The notes under the pieces: model-generated
What the model was told of the DNA's origin: nothing
Databases searched by the model: none
Seen by the model: the letters and a program-made list of their open reading frames with translations, nothing else
Origin: JALSKU01 sp964556545
GTDB lineage: Bacteria > Campylobacterota > Campylobacteria > Campylobacterales > JALSKU01
Direction of reading: 5' to 3'
Length of the DNA stretch: 45,403 nt
NCBI GenBank assembly: GCA_964556545.1
Contig: CAZKWE010000078.1
Location: forward strand, 1 to 45,403
Shown here: positions 34,876 to 43,315 of the stretch, one piece after another
How the letters are laid out: each line of letters opens with the position of its first letter
How positions within the stretch are numbered: position 1 is the stretch's first letter
Position numbers and translations under genes: made by a program

Positions 34876-36300
34876 ATGACTATCAATCCGTTGGTATTTT
34901 TAAAAAGCAAAACAGAAGATTTATTTAATGAAAACACCTCGAATACAGGCAAAGAGAAAAATCGGTTTTTCAAAGATATCTTAAAAGAGTTAAATCACTT
35001 AAAATCAGTTATTGTTGATTTGCCTGAAGATGAAACTCTGCCAAAAAACACAATAAAGCAAATCATCAACTTCAAACTCTCTTTTAAAAATATAGAAAAA
35101 TTAAACAAACTTCTTAATGATCTTTTATCTAAAATGCCACAAAATATCATAATTTCAAAAAAGATAAACCCGATAGTTAAAAATATACAAAATCAGTTAA
35201 AAAATATACCTGTTGCCAAAATAATTTTTTATACGGCAAAAGAGGTGATAAATGATTTGGAATTTATAACAAACAGATATAAAAATGATATAAAACTGGA
35301 AAATTTCATAGAAAAGTTGGAAAATTTTTCAAAAACTGCTCTTAAAGAGAGTGATACCGCTTTGCTAAAACATTCTTTTATACGGATAAAGAAAGATTTT
35401 TCAAAGATTAAAGATACCTTTTTAAACAAATTTCCAAAAAAAGAGATAAATCTTTTACAAAAAAAGATTGATACCATTTCATCACTTCTTAAAATACAAG
35501 AAAATAGACAAAAAGAGATAAAACACTTTGATACTGTATTAAAAGATATACTATTATCTCACAAAACAGGCAAGATAAAACTTATAGGGCAAAAAACCGT
35601 TATAAAAAATATAGGCAATATTGCAAAAAATTTAAATGAAATATCCATTTTACTTGCAAATGATAAAAAGAATATCCATTTTAAAAAAGGAATTGAACAA
35701 TTTATTAAAGATATAAATCATATCAATTTAGAATACAATATCAAAAACAGCGGTATATTTTTCGAATCAAAACTGTTTGATATAGTGCAAAAGGGCAAAC
35801 TGCCCGATATAGTACAAAATGAAGATATAAAAGCAATACTTTTAAAAATAAAAAATGAAGATACCTTAAAAAATAATCAACCACTACAAACCATAGTGGA
35901 TAAAACTCTTACCCAGATAAATGCCGTTCAGACAAATGCTTATATATCTCAAACTTTTTTAACATATATTCCTTTTTCTTGGGAGAGTTTAAAAGAGGGT
36001 AGTTTGTCAATTGCAAAATTAAAAAAAGAAGACGGCTTTAGCTGTAAAATCGAACTTGAACTTGATGAAAAAGGAAAAATTGAAATTATGATGCTTTTTT
36101 ACAAAGATACACTCTCTTTGAAAATGGATATAAAAAACAGTAACTTAAAACAAATTCTAAAAAAGCATAATTTAGAACTTAAAAAGGCATTGAAGAAGAC
36201 AGGATATGATGCAAATATATTTTTTTCCGATATATCAAAAAATGTATATAATGTACAAGAACTTTACAAAAATCAAATGGATGTAGATATTACCGCATGA
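34876..36300 (+). CDS. FliK-like protein (putative flagellar hook-length control family)
   Basis: The 474-residue protein is rich in lysine, asparagine and isoleucine, with a long helical N-terminal part. NSGIFFESKLFDIV near 293 is a motif found in FliK-like proteins. The C-terminal 110 residues have the pattern of a Flg_hook domain: IPFSWESLKEGSLSIAKL, then FSCKIELELDEKGKIEIMML, then a helix with LKQILKKHNLELKKALKKTG. FliK measures hook length and switches the export specificity of FlhB. The next gene, overlapping by four bases, encodes an FlhB-tail protein, which strongly supports this reading. It is probably not the main FliK, which is normally encoded with hook genes. Confidence 0.7.
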   Translation: MTINPLVFLKSKTEDLFNENTSNTGKEKNRFFKDILKELNHLKSVIVDLPEDETLPKNTIKQIINFKLSFKNIEKLNKLLNDLLSKMPQNIIISKKINPIVKNIQNQLKNIPVAKIIFYTAKEVINDLEFITNRYKNDIKLENFIEKLENFSKTALKESDTALLKHSFIRIKKDFSKIKDTFLNKFPKKEINLLQKKIDTISSLLKIQENRQKEIKHFDTVLKDILLSHKTGKIKLIGQKTVIKNIGNIAKNLNEISILLANDKKNIHFKKGIEQFIKDINHINLEYNIKNSGIFFESKLFDIVQKGKLPDIVQNEDIKAILLKIKNEDTLKNNQPLQTIVDKTLTQINAVQTNAYISQTFLTYIPFSWESLKEGSLSIAKLKKEDGFSCKIELELDEKGKIEIMMLFYKDTLSLKMDIKNSNLKQILKKHNLELKKALKKTGYDANIFFSDISKNVYNVQELYKNQMDVDITA

Positions 36301-36551
36301 AAAAGATTAAAAAAGCCGTCGCCTTAAAATATGATTTTAAAAAACAGCAAGCTCCCAAGGTTTCTGCAAAAGGCCAAGGAGAAGTAGCTAAAAAGATTAT
36401 AAAACTTGCAAATGAAAATGACATACCTATCAAAGAAGATAAAGAGTTGGTTGAAATGTTAAGTCAGATAGAATTAAACAAGCAAATCCCGCCAAATTTA
36501 TACAAAGCTGTTGCAGAAGTTTTTTCTTTTATATACAAATATACCAAATAA
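36297..36551 (+). CDS. flhX: FlhX: orphan FlhB C-terminal cytoplasmic domain
   Basis: An 84-residue protein that aligns with the part of FlhB after the autocleavage site: AVALKYDFKKQQAPKVSAKG, then ANENDIPIKEDKELVEML, then IPPNLYKAVAEVFSFIY. In FlhB, NPTH precedes the AVALKYD strand and is cut between N and P; here a short MKKIKK replaces it, so the protein resembles the already-cleaved fragment. FlhX of Helicobacter and Campylobacter has this form and can take over part of FlhB function. It starts at an ATGA overlap with the FliK-like gene and ends the three-gene unit. Confidence 0.87.
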   Translation: MKKIKKAVALKYDFKKQQAPKVSAKGQGEVAKKIIKLANENDIPIKEDKELVEMLSQIELNKQIPPNLYKAVAEVFSFIYKYTK

Positions 36552-36599
36552 CACTCCGACAACCCATATAATTTATCAGAGATATCCTAAATATTCAAG

Positions 36600-36929
36600 T
36601 TAAAAAAGAGTAATATTTTCCAAAAACTCTATCTCTTTTTTGCGAATAATGATAGCATCTACACTAAACTCCGGATTTATCTTTTTTTTAAGCATATAAT
36701 AATTTATCGTTTTTATAATTTTATCTAACTTTTTAGGAGTGATAGCATATACAGGTTCAAAATTTACACCGGACTTGACTTCTACAAAATGCAAAACTTT
36801 ATCTTTTACGGATATGATATCAATTTCTCCAAATTTTGAGTAAAAATTTCTTTCAATTATTTCATGGCCTGCACTTTTTAGATACAAAACCGCTTTATCT
36901 TCGGCAATACTGCCTTTTACTCTGCTCAA
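36600..36929 (-). CDS. yraN: UPF0102 family protein YraN
   Basis: A 109-residue predicted nuclease-fold protein. The N-terminus GSIAEDKAVLYLKSAGHEII and the core YSKFGEIDIISVKDKVLHFV with VEVKSG give the restriction-endonuclease-like E/D/E-x-K arrangement typical of YraN. Its cellular role is not settled. It overlaps the formate dehydrogenase gene by four bases and ends the long minus-strand run. A 48-base gap without an obvious terminator hairpin separates it from the convergent flhX. Confidence 0.9.
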   Translation of the reverse strand: MSRVKGSIAEDKAVLYLKSAGHEIIERNFYSKFGEIDIISVKDKVLHFVEVKSGVNFEPVYAITPKKLDKIIKTINYYMLKKKINPEFSVDAIIIRKKEIEFLENITLF

Positions 36930-39010
36930 AAATTCTCCGTTTTTACAATATCCACTTTCACTGATTTGAATCTTGCTGTTTTTGTAAGCTCATCACTCTC
37001 ATCCCCGAAAAGAGAATTGATGCCACTTGTTGAATGATGAAAACTACAAAAAAGAGTTCCTTTTTTTAGTTTTTTTGTTATTTTAACCTTCAAAGGAGAG
37101 CTTTTACCATACCTTGATGATAGCACAACTCTCTTTATGTCTTTAAATTTATCAATATCTTCTTTACTGACATGAAGTATATCTTCACCGTGTCTTTTTA
37201 AAAGTGCGGGTGATTTTGCAGTTTGTGCAGTATTATTGTAATGTGCTATAACCCGTCCGGTCGTAAGATAAAATCCACTTGCTTTTTTTCTGTATAACTC
37301 TTCAACCATCCCTCTTAAAAAATATCTCCTATAACTTAAATGTGCTTTTTTATCATTTGTTCTAAATCCGTCAAGATGAAGTCTTTTTGTTTCTTCTTCT
37401 GCGACAGGCCACTGTAAACCTTCAAGTTTTTTCTTTATCAGTTTTTCATAGCTTGCTCCGCCGAATCTTTCTTTTGCAGCACTTCTGACTTCTTCCCATA
37501 TATCCTGTAAATTTTTATAGTTAAAATCTTTACCGAACTCTTTGGAAATTCCGCTTAACACTTCCCAATCATCAGGCAAGTCAGTCTCAACCAAAGGCGA
37601 AGAAATATGCAATCTTCTTTCGGCATTTATATAAACACCCTCTTTTTCATATGCACTTTTTACTCCGTATATTATATCAGCATATTTTGTAATTTCCACA
37701 TCAAAAAGTTCCATCACCACAAGCATTTCCAAATTGGCAAGAGCATCTTTGATTTTATTTTGATTGGCATGAATATGTGCTATATCTTCTCCCATGTTAA
37801 ACAATGCTTTTATACTACCTTCCGCCATCTCATTTATAAGGTCGGGGTTTTTTTTCCCTTCTCTGTCAGGGGTTTTATAATCAGGCAGAAAATATGGCAA
37901 ACATCCCATATCGCAAACACCTTGAACATTATTTTGTCCGCGAAGAGGTATAAGTCCCGCCCCTTTTGACCCGATATTGCCGGTAATAACTGCAAGATTG
38001 CACAATGCTTCAACACTGTAAGAGCCATCAATTTGCTCTGTTACTCCAAGCCCCCAAAGAATTATAGATCTACTTTTCGCATACTCTCTTGCAACCTGCT
38101 TGAGAGTTTCACTTAGATACTCATACCCTTTTATCTTTAAAAAGAAATCAGGATTTGCATAAGGGTCACTTAAGATGGAATTTTTATACTCTTTAAATCC
38201 ACTTACCCTTTTTTTTATAAACTCTTTATCTTCCAATTCTTCTTTGAGTATAACATAGCTTATCATATTTAGTATTAGCAAATTGCTTTCAAACGGAATA
38301 GTTATATCATAGGTGGCACTCGCACTTATATGTGTTTCTCTTACATCAAAAACAGCTACTTTTTTACCGTTTTTCAAAGCATTTGTTACTCTTGTGGCAG
38401 CTATAGGATGGGCTTCAGTGGTATTTGAACCTATTATCATGATAAAATCTGCTTCTTCTATATCATCAAACGGATTTGTTGCGGCACCTTCTCCTATAAC
38501 CTGTCTCATTCCCTTTAGGCTTGGTGCGTGACAAACTCTTGCACAATTATCTATATGCGGACTTAAAACAACATTTCTTATAAATTTTTGAAAAAGATAA
38601 CCACTTTCGCAGTTGCTTCTTGCTCCTCCTATACCGGCTATAGAGTCACTTCCGTACATATCTCTTATGCGACCGAGTTTCCAAGCAGTTATCTTGTAAG
38701 CCAAATCCAAAGAAGGATATATAAAATCACTGTCATTTTTTATAGGATTTTTCAGAGCTTCTTTTATCTCTTTTGGAAAGTAAAGTTCATTTTTATAGAT
38801 AAATTTTTTTCGTATTTTTACTTTTGGCAATCTTTTTTCCGAATGAACAAAATCCCATCCGGACTTGCCTTTTATGCAAAGTTTCCCTCTGCTTACACCT
38901 GTATTTTTTTTTGCATAAATCTTTTGAATTTTATTGTCTTTTACAACTGCGGTTATCTCACATCCCACACCGCAGTAAGTACAGAGTGAATCTACCTCTT
39001 TTGTACTCAA
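36926..39010 (-). CDS. Molybdopterin-dependent formate dehydrogenase alpha subunit, cysteine type
   Basis: A 694-residue molybdo-bis-MGD oxidoreductase. The 4Fe-4S ligands are C10, C13, C17 (LCTYCGVGCEI) and C45 (GKLCIKGKSGWDF). The metal ligand is C160 in NCARVCHAPSLKG, with the proton-accepting H161; selenocysteine takes this place in E. coli FdhF. RGQNNVQGVCDMGCLP is a formate-dehydrogenase signature that bind MGD. The size is that of FdhF rather than the larger FdhA of respiratory complexes. There is no twin-arginine signal, so it should be cytoplasmic. No iron-sulphur, cytochrome or hydrogenase partner gene is adjacent; it lies between hom and yraN with four-base overlaps. The electron acceptor is unknown, and another oxidoreductase activity is possible. 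Confidence 0.85.
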   Translation of the reverse strand: MSTKEVDSLCTYCGVGCEITAVVKDNKIQKIYAKKNTGVSRGKLCIKGKSGWDFVHSEKRLPKVKIRKKFIYKNELYFPKEIKEALKNPIKNDSDFIYPSLDLAYKITAWKLGRIRDMYGSDSIAGIGGARSNCESGYLFQKFIRNVVLSPHIDNCARVCHAPSLKGMRQVIGEGAATNPFDDIEEADFIMIIGSNTTEAHPIAATRVTNALKNGKKVAVFDVRETHISASATYDITIPFESNLLILNMISYVILKEELEDKEFIKKRVSGFKEYKNSILSDPYANPDFFLKIKGYEYLSETLKQVAREYAKSRSIILWGLGVTEQIDGSYSVEALCNLAVITGNIGSKGAGLIPLRGQNNVQGVCDMGCLPYFLPDYKTPDREGKKNPDLINEMAEGSIKALFNMGEDIAHIHANQNKIKDALANLEMLVVMELFDVEITKYADIIYGVKSAYEKEGVYINAERRLHISSPLVETDLPDDWEVLSGISKEFGKDFNYKNLQDIWEEVRSAAKERFGGASYEKLIKKKLEGLQWPVAEEETKRLHLDGFRTNDKKAHLSYRRYFLRGMVEELYRKKASGFYLTTGRVIAHYNNTAQTAKSPALLKRHGEDILHVSKEDIDKFKDIKRVVLSSRYGKSSPLKVKITKKLKKGTLFCSFHHSTSGINSLFGDESDELTKTARFKSVKVDIVKTENF

Positions 39011-40272
39011 TCTTCTATCCTGATCATTGAGGGTTTTTCTTTGACAAAGTCAAGTGTTTCAATACTTCTCAAAGCCTTTTGTATTTTTAATTCTTTACAT
39101 TTATGAGTTGAAAAAAGCAGTGTGGTTCTCTCTTTGTTTTTAGATGACTTTTGCAAAAAACTATCTATGGATATATCATATTTTGAAAATATTGAAGAAA
39201 TTTTACTTAAAACTCCAATTTCATCCACTACACTCATTCTCACATAATACTCACTTATAATATCATCTTTATCAATCAAAACAAGATTGTCAAAACTGAC
39301 AAGTTTTTTAAACCCAAGCATTGGAGATGCATCTCCTCTTGCAATGGAAATAATATCTGACACAACTGCACTTGCAGTAGCATCACCTCCTGCACCAGCT
39401 CCATAATACAAAGTTTCTCCTACAAAATCACCTACAACACTAACTCCGTTCATAACTCCGTCAACTTTTGATATCATTTGTTCTTTTTTTATAAGTGCGG
39501 GGTGAACTCTTAATTCTACTTTTCCTTCAGATTTTTTTGCAATCGCCAAAAGCTTGATACTGTAACCGAACTCTTTTGCAAAAAAGATATCCTCTTTTGT
39601 TATTCCTTCTATTCCTTCTATAAGTATATCTTCCGGTTTCGCATCTATACCGTAAGCTATAGATGCAAGGATTAAAAGTTTATGGCTTGCATCAAATCCG
39701 CCAATATCAAATGTAGGGTCAGCTTCGGCATATCCAAGTTCTTGTGCTTCTTTCAAAACTTCCTCAAAACTGACACCCTCTTCTATCATTTTTGTAAGCA
39801 TATAGTTGCATGTACCATTTAGTATTCCTTTGATAGAGAGTATCCTGTTTGCACTGAGACCTTCTCTTAAAGCTTTAATGATAGGAATACCTCCTGCCAC
39901 ACTGGCCTCAAATCCAAAACCTTTACCGTTTGCCAACTGTTGAAGTTCATATCTGTGATAAGCAAGCAGTGCTTTATTGGCCGTAACTACGGATTTACCT
40001 TTTTGCAAAGCTTTTTTTACTATCTTATAGGCTGTTTCAACTCCGCCTATAAGTTCTACAACCATATCTATACTTTCATCTTCAAGTATATCATCAATAT
40101 TATCGCTTAAGACGATACCCAAATCCTGATGTTTTTCGAGATTTCTAACAACTCCTATAGCCGGTATTATTTTAACACCGGCTCTTGCACTGATGATTTC
40201 TTCGTTTTCCTGCAAAATCCTAACAACGCTGCTTCCAACAGTACCAAGCCCTATAATTCCTACTTTTAACAT
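39007..40272 (-). CDS. hom: Homoserine dehydrogenase
   Basis: A 421-residue NAD(P)-dependent enzyme converting aspartate semialdehyde to homoserine for threonine and methionine synthesis. The Rossmann motif is GIIGLGTVGSSVVRIL and the catalytic region contains GILNGTCNYMLTKM and ELGYAEADPTFDIGGFDASHKL. A C-terminal ACT domain from about 345 (YVRMSVVDEIGVLSKISSIF) suggests threonine feedback inhibition. It overlaps the aminotransferase gene by seven bases and the formate dehydrogenase gene by four. Confidence 0.97.
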   Translation of the reverse strand: MLKVGIIGLGTVGSSVVRILQENEEIISARAGVKIIPAIGVVRNLEKHQDLGIVLSDNIDDILEDESIDMVVELIGGVETAYKIVKKALQKGKSVVTANKALLAYHRYELQQLANGKGFGFEASVAGGIPIIKALREGLSANRILSIKGILNGTCNYMLTKMIEEGVSFEEVLKEAQELGYAEADPTFDIGGFDASHKLLILASIAYGIDAKPEDILIEGIEGITKEDIFFAKEFGYSIKLLAIAKKSEGKVELRVHPALIKKEQMISKVDGVMNGVSVVGDFVGETLYYGAGAGGDATASAVVSDIISIARGDASPMLGFKKLVSFDNLVLIDKDDIISEYYVRMSVVDEIGVLSKISSIFSKYDISIDSFLQKSSKNKERTTLLFSTHKCKELKIQKALRSIETLDFVKEKPSMIRIED

Positions 40273-41489
40273 TCCTTTTTACTCTCTTTTGATTTAAGAT
40301 ATTGTTTTATATTTCTCGCTGCCTGTCTTATACGGTTATGATTTTCTATAAGTGCAATTCTGACATACTCATCACCATGCTCTCCAAAACCAATACCCGG
40401 ACTCACAGCCACTTTTGCTTCTTGTAAAAGCTGCTTGGAAAATTCCATACTTCCAAGATCTCTTACACACTCAGGGATTTTAGCCCATACAAACATAGTT
40501 GCACTTGGCTTTTGTATGTACCAGTGTGCATTTGCAAAACTCTTTAAAAGCACATCTCTTCTGCCTTTATAAATTTGTATTATTTCCTTAACACATTCTT
40601 GCGGACCGTTTAGCGCTACCGTAGCAGCTACCTGAATCGGAGTAAACATACCATAGTCAAACCAGCTTTTTATCTTTTGAAGAGCCCCTATAAGTTTCGG
40701 GTTGCCAACGATAAATCCTACTCTCCAGCCTGCCATATTATAACTTTTGCTAAGAGTAAAACTTTCAACTGCCACATCTTTCGCACCTTCAACTTCAAAT
40801 ATGGAAGGGGTTTTATATCCGTCATAAGTCAAATCCGCATAAGCAATATCACTAAGTATATAAAATCTCTCTTTTTTAGCCAAAGCAACCAATCTTTCAT
40901 AAAAATCTTTTTTAACTGTTACGGTTGTGGGATTGTGAGGAAAATTTACCACCAAAAACTTTGGTTTTGGCATAGACTCTTCTATAGAATTCTTAAGACT
41001 TTCAAAAAATTTATCATAATCAAGCTCATAATTTTCATTATAAAAAAATGGCATTTTTACAACATTGCCGCCTGCTATGATAAAAGCATGGGTATGTATG
41101 GGATAAGCAGGTTCCGGCACTATTGCCACATCTCCGGGATTTGTAATGGCTTGAACCAAGTGAACATATCCTTCTTTGCTACCCATGGTTGCAACCGCTT
41201 CACTTTCCGGATCAAGCATAACTCCGTACTTTCTTTTATACCAGTCGGTTATGGCAAGTCTTAATTTATATATTCCTTTACTGACCGAGTATCCGTAATT
41301 TTTTGGTTTTTGGGCTGCTTCAACCAACTTTTGAACTATATGTGAAGGCGTTGGGCCGTCGGGATTGCCCATAGAAAAATCTATAATATCTTCTCCCGCT
41401 CTTCTGGCTTTCATTTTTATTTCATTTATTTCTGCAAACACATAATTCGGAAGCCTGTTTATAGCATTAAATTGAATCTCTTGAAACAT
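40266..41489 (-). CDS. PLP-dependent class I aminotransferase (AlaC / LL-diaminopimelate aminotransferase-like)
   Basis: A fold-type I aminotransferase of 407 residues. Visible landmarks are IIDFSMGNPDGPTPSHIV, TMGSKEGYVHLVQAI, NFPHNPTTVTV with the PLP-binding asparagine, YILSDIAYADLTYDG with the aspartate and tyrosine, and the Schiff-base lysine in ESFTLSKSYNMAGWRVGF near 238. Relatives are annotated as alanine, aspartate or LL-diaminopimelate aminotransferases. Next to hom, an aspartate-family role is plausible, but the substrate cannot be read from sequence. Confidence 0.92.
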   Translation of the reverse strand: MFQEIQFNAINRLPNYVFAEINEIKMKARRAGEDIIDFSMGNPDGPTPSHIVQKLVEAAQKPKNYGYSVSKGIYKLRLAITDWYKRKYGVMLDPESEAVATMGSKEGYVHLVQAITNPGDVAIVPEPAYPIHTHAFIIAGGNVVKMPFFYNENYELDYDKFFESLKNSIEESMPKPKFLVVNFPHNPTTVTVKKDFYERLVALAKKERFYILSDIAYADLTYDGYKTPSIFEVEGAKDVAVESFTLSKSYNMAGWRVGFIVGNPKLIGALQKIKSWFDYGMFTPIQVAATVALNGPQECVKEIIQIYKGRRDVLLKSFANAHWYIQKPSATMFVWAKIPECVRDLGSMEFSKQLLQEAKVAVSPGIGFGEHGDEYVRIALIENHNRIRQAARNIKQYLKSKESKKEC

Positions 41490-41510
41490 TTGCCTATGTC
41501 CTTTTCCTGT

Positions 41511-42326
41511 TTATTTGGTATAAATTTTCAATCCTGATCGTATATTGCTTATAGTATATTTGTCATCTATCATTATATACTTTGTACCGGGAGGTATATC
41601 AAGTTTTAAATTTCCGGAAACTTCATCATCACAATAAACAAAAAGTACATCTAATTTATCATTAAAAAAAGAGATATAAGGGTGCCATCTGTTTAAAGGA
41701 TAGCTTTTGATATATATCATCTCAGGCACATCATCCAATCTAAGCCAATACCTCTTAATCGGTTTGTTGAGCTTGTAGCTTACCTCTTTTTTTATATTTT
41801 GGGATAAAAGTTTTGCATTTGAAGAGGATATAAGATATCTCCAGTCGGTTTTACTTTTTTTTGTGATATCAACTATAAAGCATCCGTATTTTTTTAACTC
41901 ATTTGACATAACCACCGGATCGACAAGATACTCGCTGTTCATTTGTATTGTCCATAAAAAGGTATCATCACTCTTAAATACTTTTTTTGTTATATAAAAA
42001 TTAAAACCCATTGAGTTAAGCACACTATTTAAAATTCTTAAAAAAATCAAAGGATTACTCTTGGTTGCAAAAGTAATATTGATACTGTTTACACCTTTTA
42101 AATCCAGTCTCATAAAACCATTTTTTTTTAAAACTTTCATAAGTTTTACAACATCAACTCTTTGTCCGTCCAAATAATACTGTTCTTTTTCTCCCAAAAG
42201 TATATTGATAATTTTTTTACTGCTCAAATACTCTTTTTCACCTATAAAACTTTTTATCTTATCATCTATCATATCACCTGAGAGTATGCAAAATGCAAGA
42301 AAAAAAGATACAATAATCTTTACCAA
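41511..42326 (-). CDS. Exported protein of unknown function
   Basis: I do not recognise this 271-residue protein. A signal peptide (MVKIIVSFFLAFCILSGD) is followed by a mixed alpha/beta region. A terminal stretch of short strands contains RYWLRLDDVPEMIYIKSYP and LKLDIPPGTKYIMIDDKY, which look like a small beta-sandwich. It seems to start at a TTG (42324-42326) and overlaps the RodZ-like gene by seven bases. Close coupling to a RodZ-like membrane protein suggests a shared periplasmic or envelope role, but this is inference only. Confidence 0.75.
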   Translation of the reverse strand: MVKIIVSFFLAFCILSGDMIDDKIKSFIGEKEYLSSKKIINILLGEKEQYYLDGQRVDVVKLMKVLKKNGFMRLDLKGVNSINITFATKSNPLIFLRILNSVLNSMGFNFYITKKVFKSDDTFLWTIQMNSEYLVDPVVMSNELKKYGCFIVDITKKSKTDWRYLISSSNAKLLSQNIKKEVSYKLNKPIKRYWLRLDDVPEMIYIKSYPLNRWHPYISFFNDKLDVLFVYCDDEVSGNLKLDIPPGTKYIMIDDKYTISNIRSGLKIYTK

Positions 42327-43315
42327 TACTTACCTCTGTTTAATTTTATAAATTCTTTCCTGCTTATCTGCGAAATATTGCCGTCTTTTACAACAAATCT
42401 TACAGGATTTTTTGTATTGAAATCCAAAATCCTATCATCAAACAAAAGTTTAAACTCCCCGTGTCCGGTTGCAATCATAAAATTATGGTTTTTATTTATT
42501 GTAATATTTGTATCTTTCAGATAAGATTTTTTCTTATAATTTTCCAAATCAACCACCCCTACCCATATCCTGTTTTTTGGGATTATTGTAAGATTATAGT
42601 TTTTTACGGTAGTATTATTGTCATTTTGTAGTTTTTTATCTTCTTTCGGTTTTGTCTTTTGGATAACTGTCAAATCTTTACCGGAAGATTCTTTTGAAAC
42701 AGCTTCATTTTGAGTACTATTTGTATCAAAACTGTTTACTGCTGTTTTTATTGTTTTATCGGCACTTACCGAAATATTTTTTTCACTGTTTTCTTGTTTA
42801 TTTGATAAAAAAGAATTATCAGAACCATTATCTTCCTGTTTCGCCATAGATACGGCAACTTCTTTGTTAGTATCATTGCTTTCATTGATATCGATACCCG
42901 ATATAGCCTGTGCTTCTTTGACTATTTGGTTTTTTTCTATATTTGCCTGATTTGAAGATGACCGATAAGCAGTATTGAGATAAACTATATAAACTATACC
43001 TGCTGCTATCAACAAAACTAAGAGAATAACTATAAGTTTGGGCAGTATTTTTATCGGCTGTTTAGGCGGAGCTATAAAAAATTCTTTTGCACTCTCTTTC
43101 CCATGCTCTTTTAAATATTCTATAAATTTATCTTTCTTGTCACTTAAATCAATCTTGTACTCTCTCTCTATGATTTTGATAAATCCGAGACCTTTTGTTT
43201 TACTTAATTTGTCAAACTCTTCATTTTTGATATAATTCAAATCTTTTTTATCTATAAGAGTCTTTTTTGAAACTTCTTTTAAGTCAATATTTTGAAAAAA
43301 ATCAACACTGTCCAT
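42320..43315 (-). CDS. RodZ-like bitopic membrane protein
   Basis: The 331-residue protein begins with a helical domain resembling the RodZ HTH (DLKEVSKKTLIDKKDLNYIK, then NEEFDKL, then FIKIIEREYKIDLS). One membrane helix lies at about 93-113. A polar serine/asparagine/lysine-rich linker covers about 115-250. A C-terminal beta domain (WVGVVDLENYKKKSYLKDTN, HNFMIATGHGEFKLLFDD) resembles the DUF4115 domain of RodZ. RodZ links MreB to the cell-wall machinery, and mreBC are in this window about 25 kb away. The ATG at 43313-43315 has AGGA upstream and overlaps the methyltransferase gene by 14 bases; an earlier start at 43357 is less likely. Confidence 0.65.
   Translation of the reverse strand: MDSVDFFQNIDLKEVSKKTLIDKKDLNYIKNEEFDKLSKTKGLGFIKIIEREYKIDLSDKKDKFIEYLKEHGKESAKEFFIAPPKQPIKILPKLIVILLVLLIAAGIVYIVYLNTAYRSSSNQANIEKNQIVKEAQAISGIDINESNDTNKEVAVSMAKQEDNGSDNSFLSNKQENSEKNISVSADKTIKTAVNSFDTNSTQNEAVSKESSGKDLTVIQKTKPKEDKKLQNDNNTTVKNYNLTIIPKNRIWVGVVDLENYKKKSYLKDTNITINKNHNFMIATGHGEFKLLFDDRILDFNTKNPVRFVVKDGNISQISRKEFIKLNRGKYW

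Noticed and set aside
38520..38540. Possible selenocysteine codon in the formate dehydrogenase
   Set aside because: The metal-ligand position is read as an ordinary cysteine codon within an uninterrupted frame; there is no in-frame TGA.
40677..41264. 195-codon plus-strand open frame opposite the aminotransferase gene
   Set aside because: It is antisense to conserved PLP motifs and its product shows no family features.
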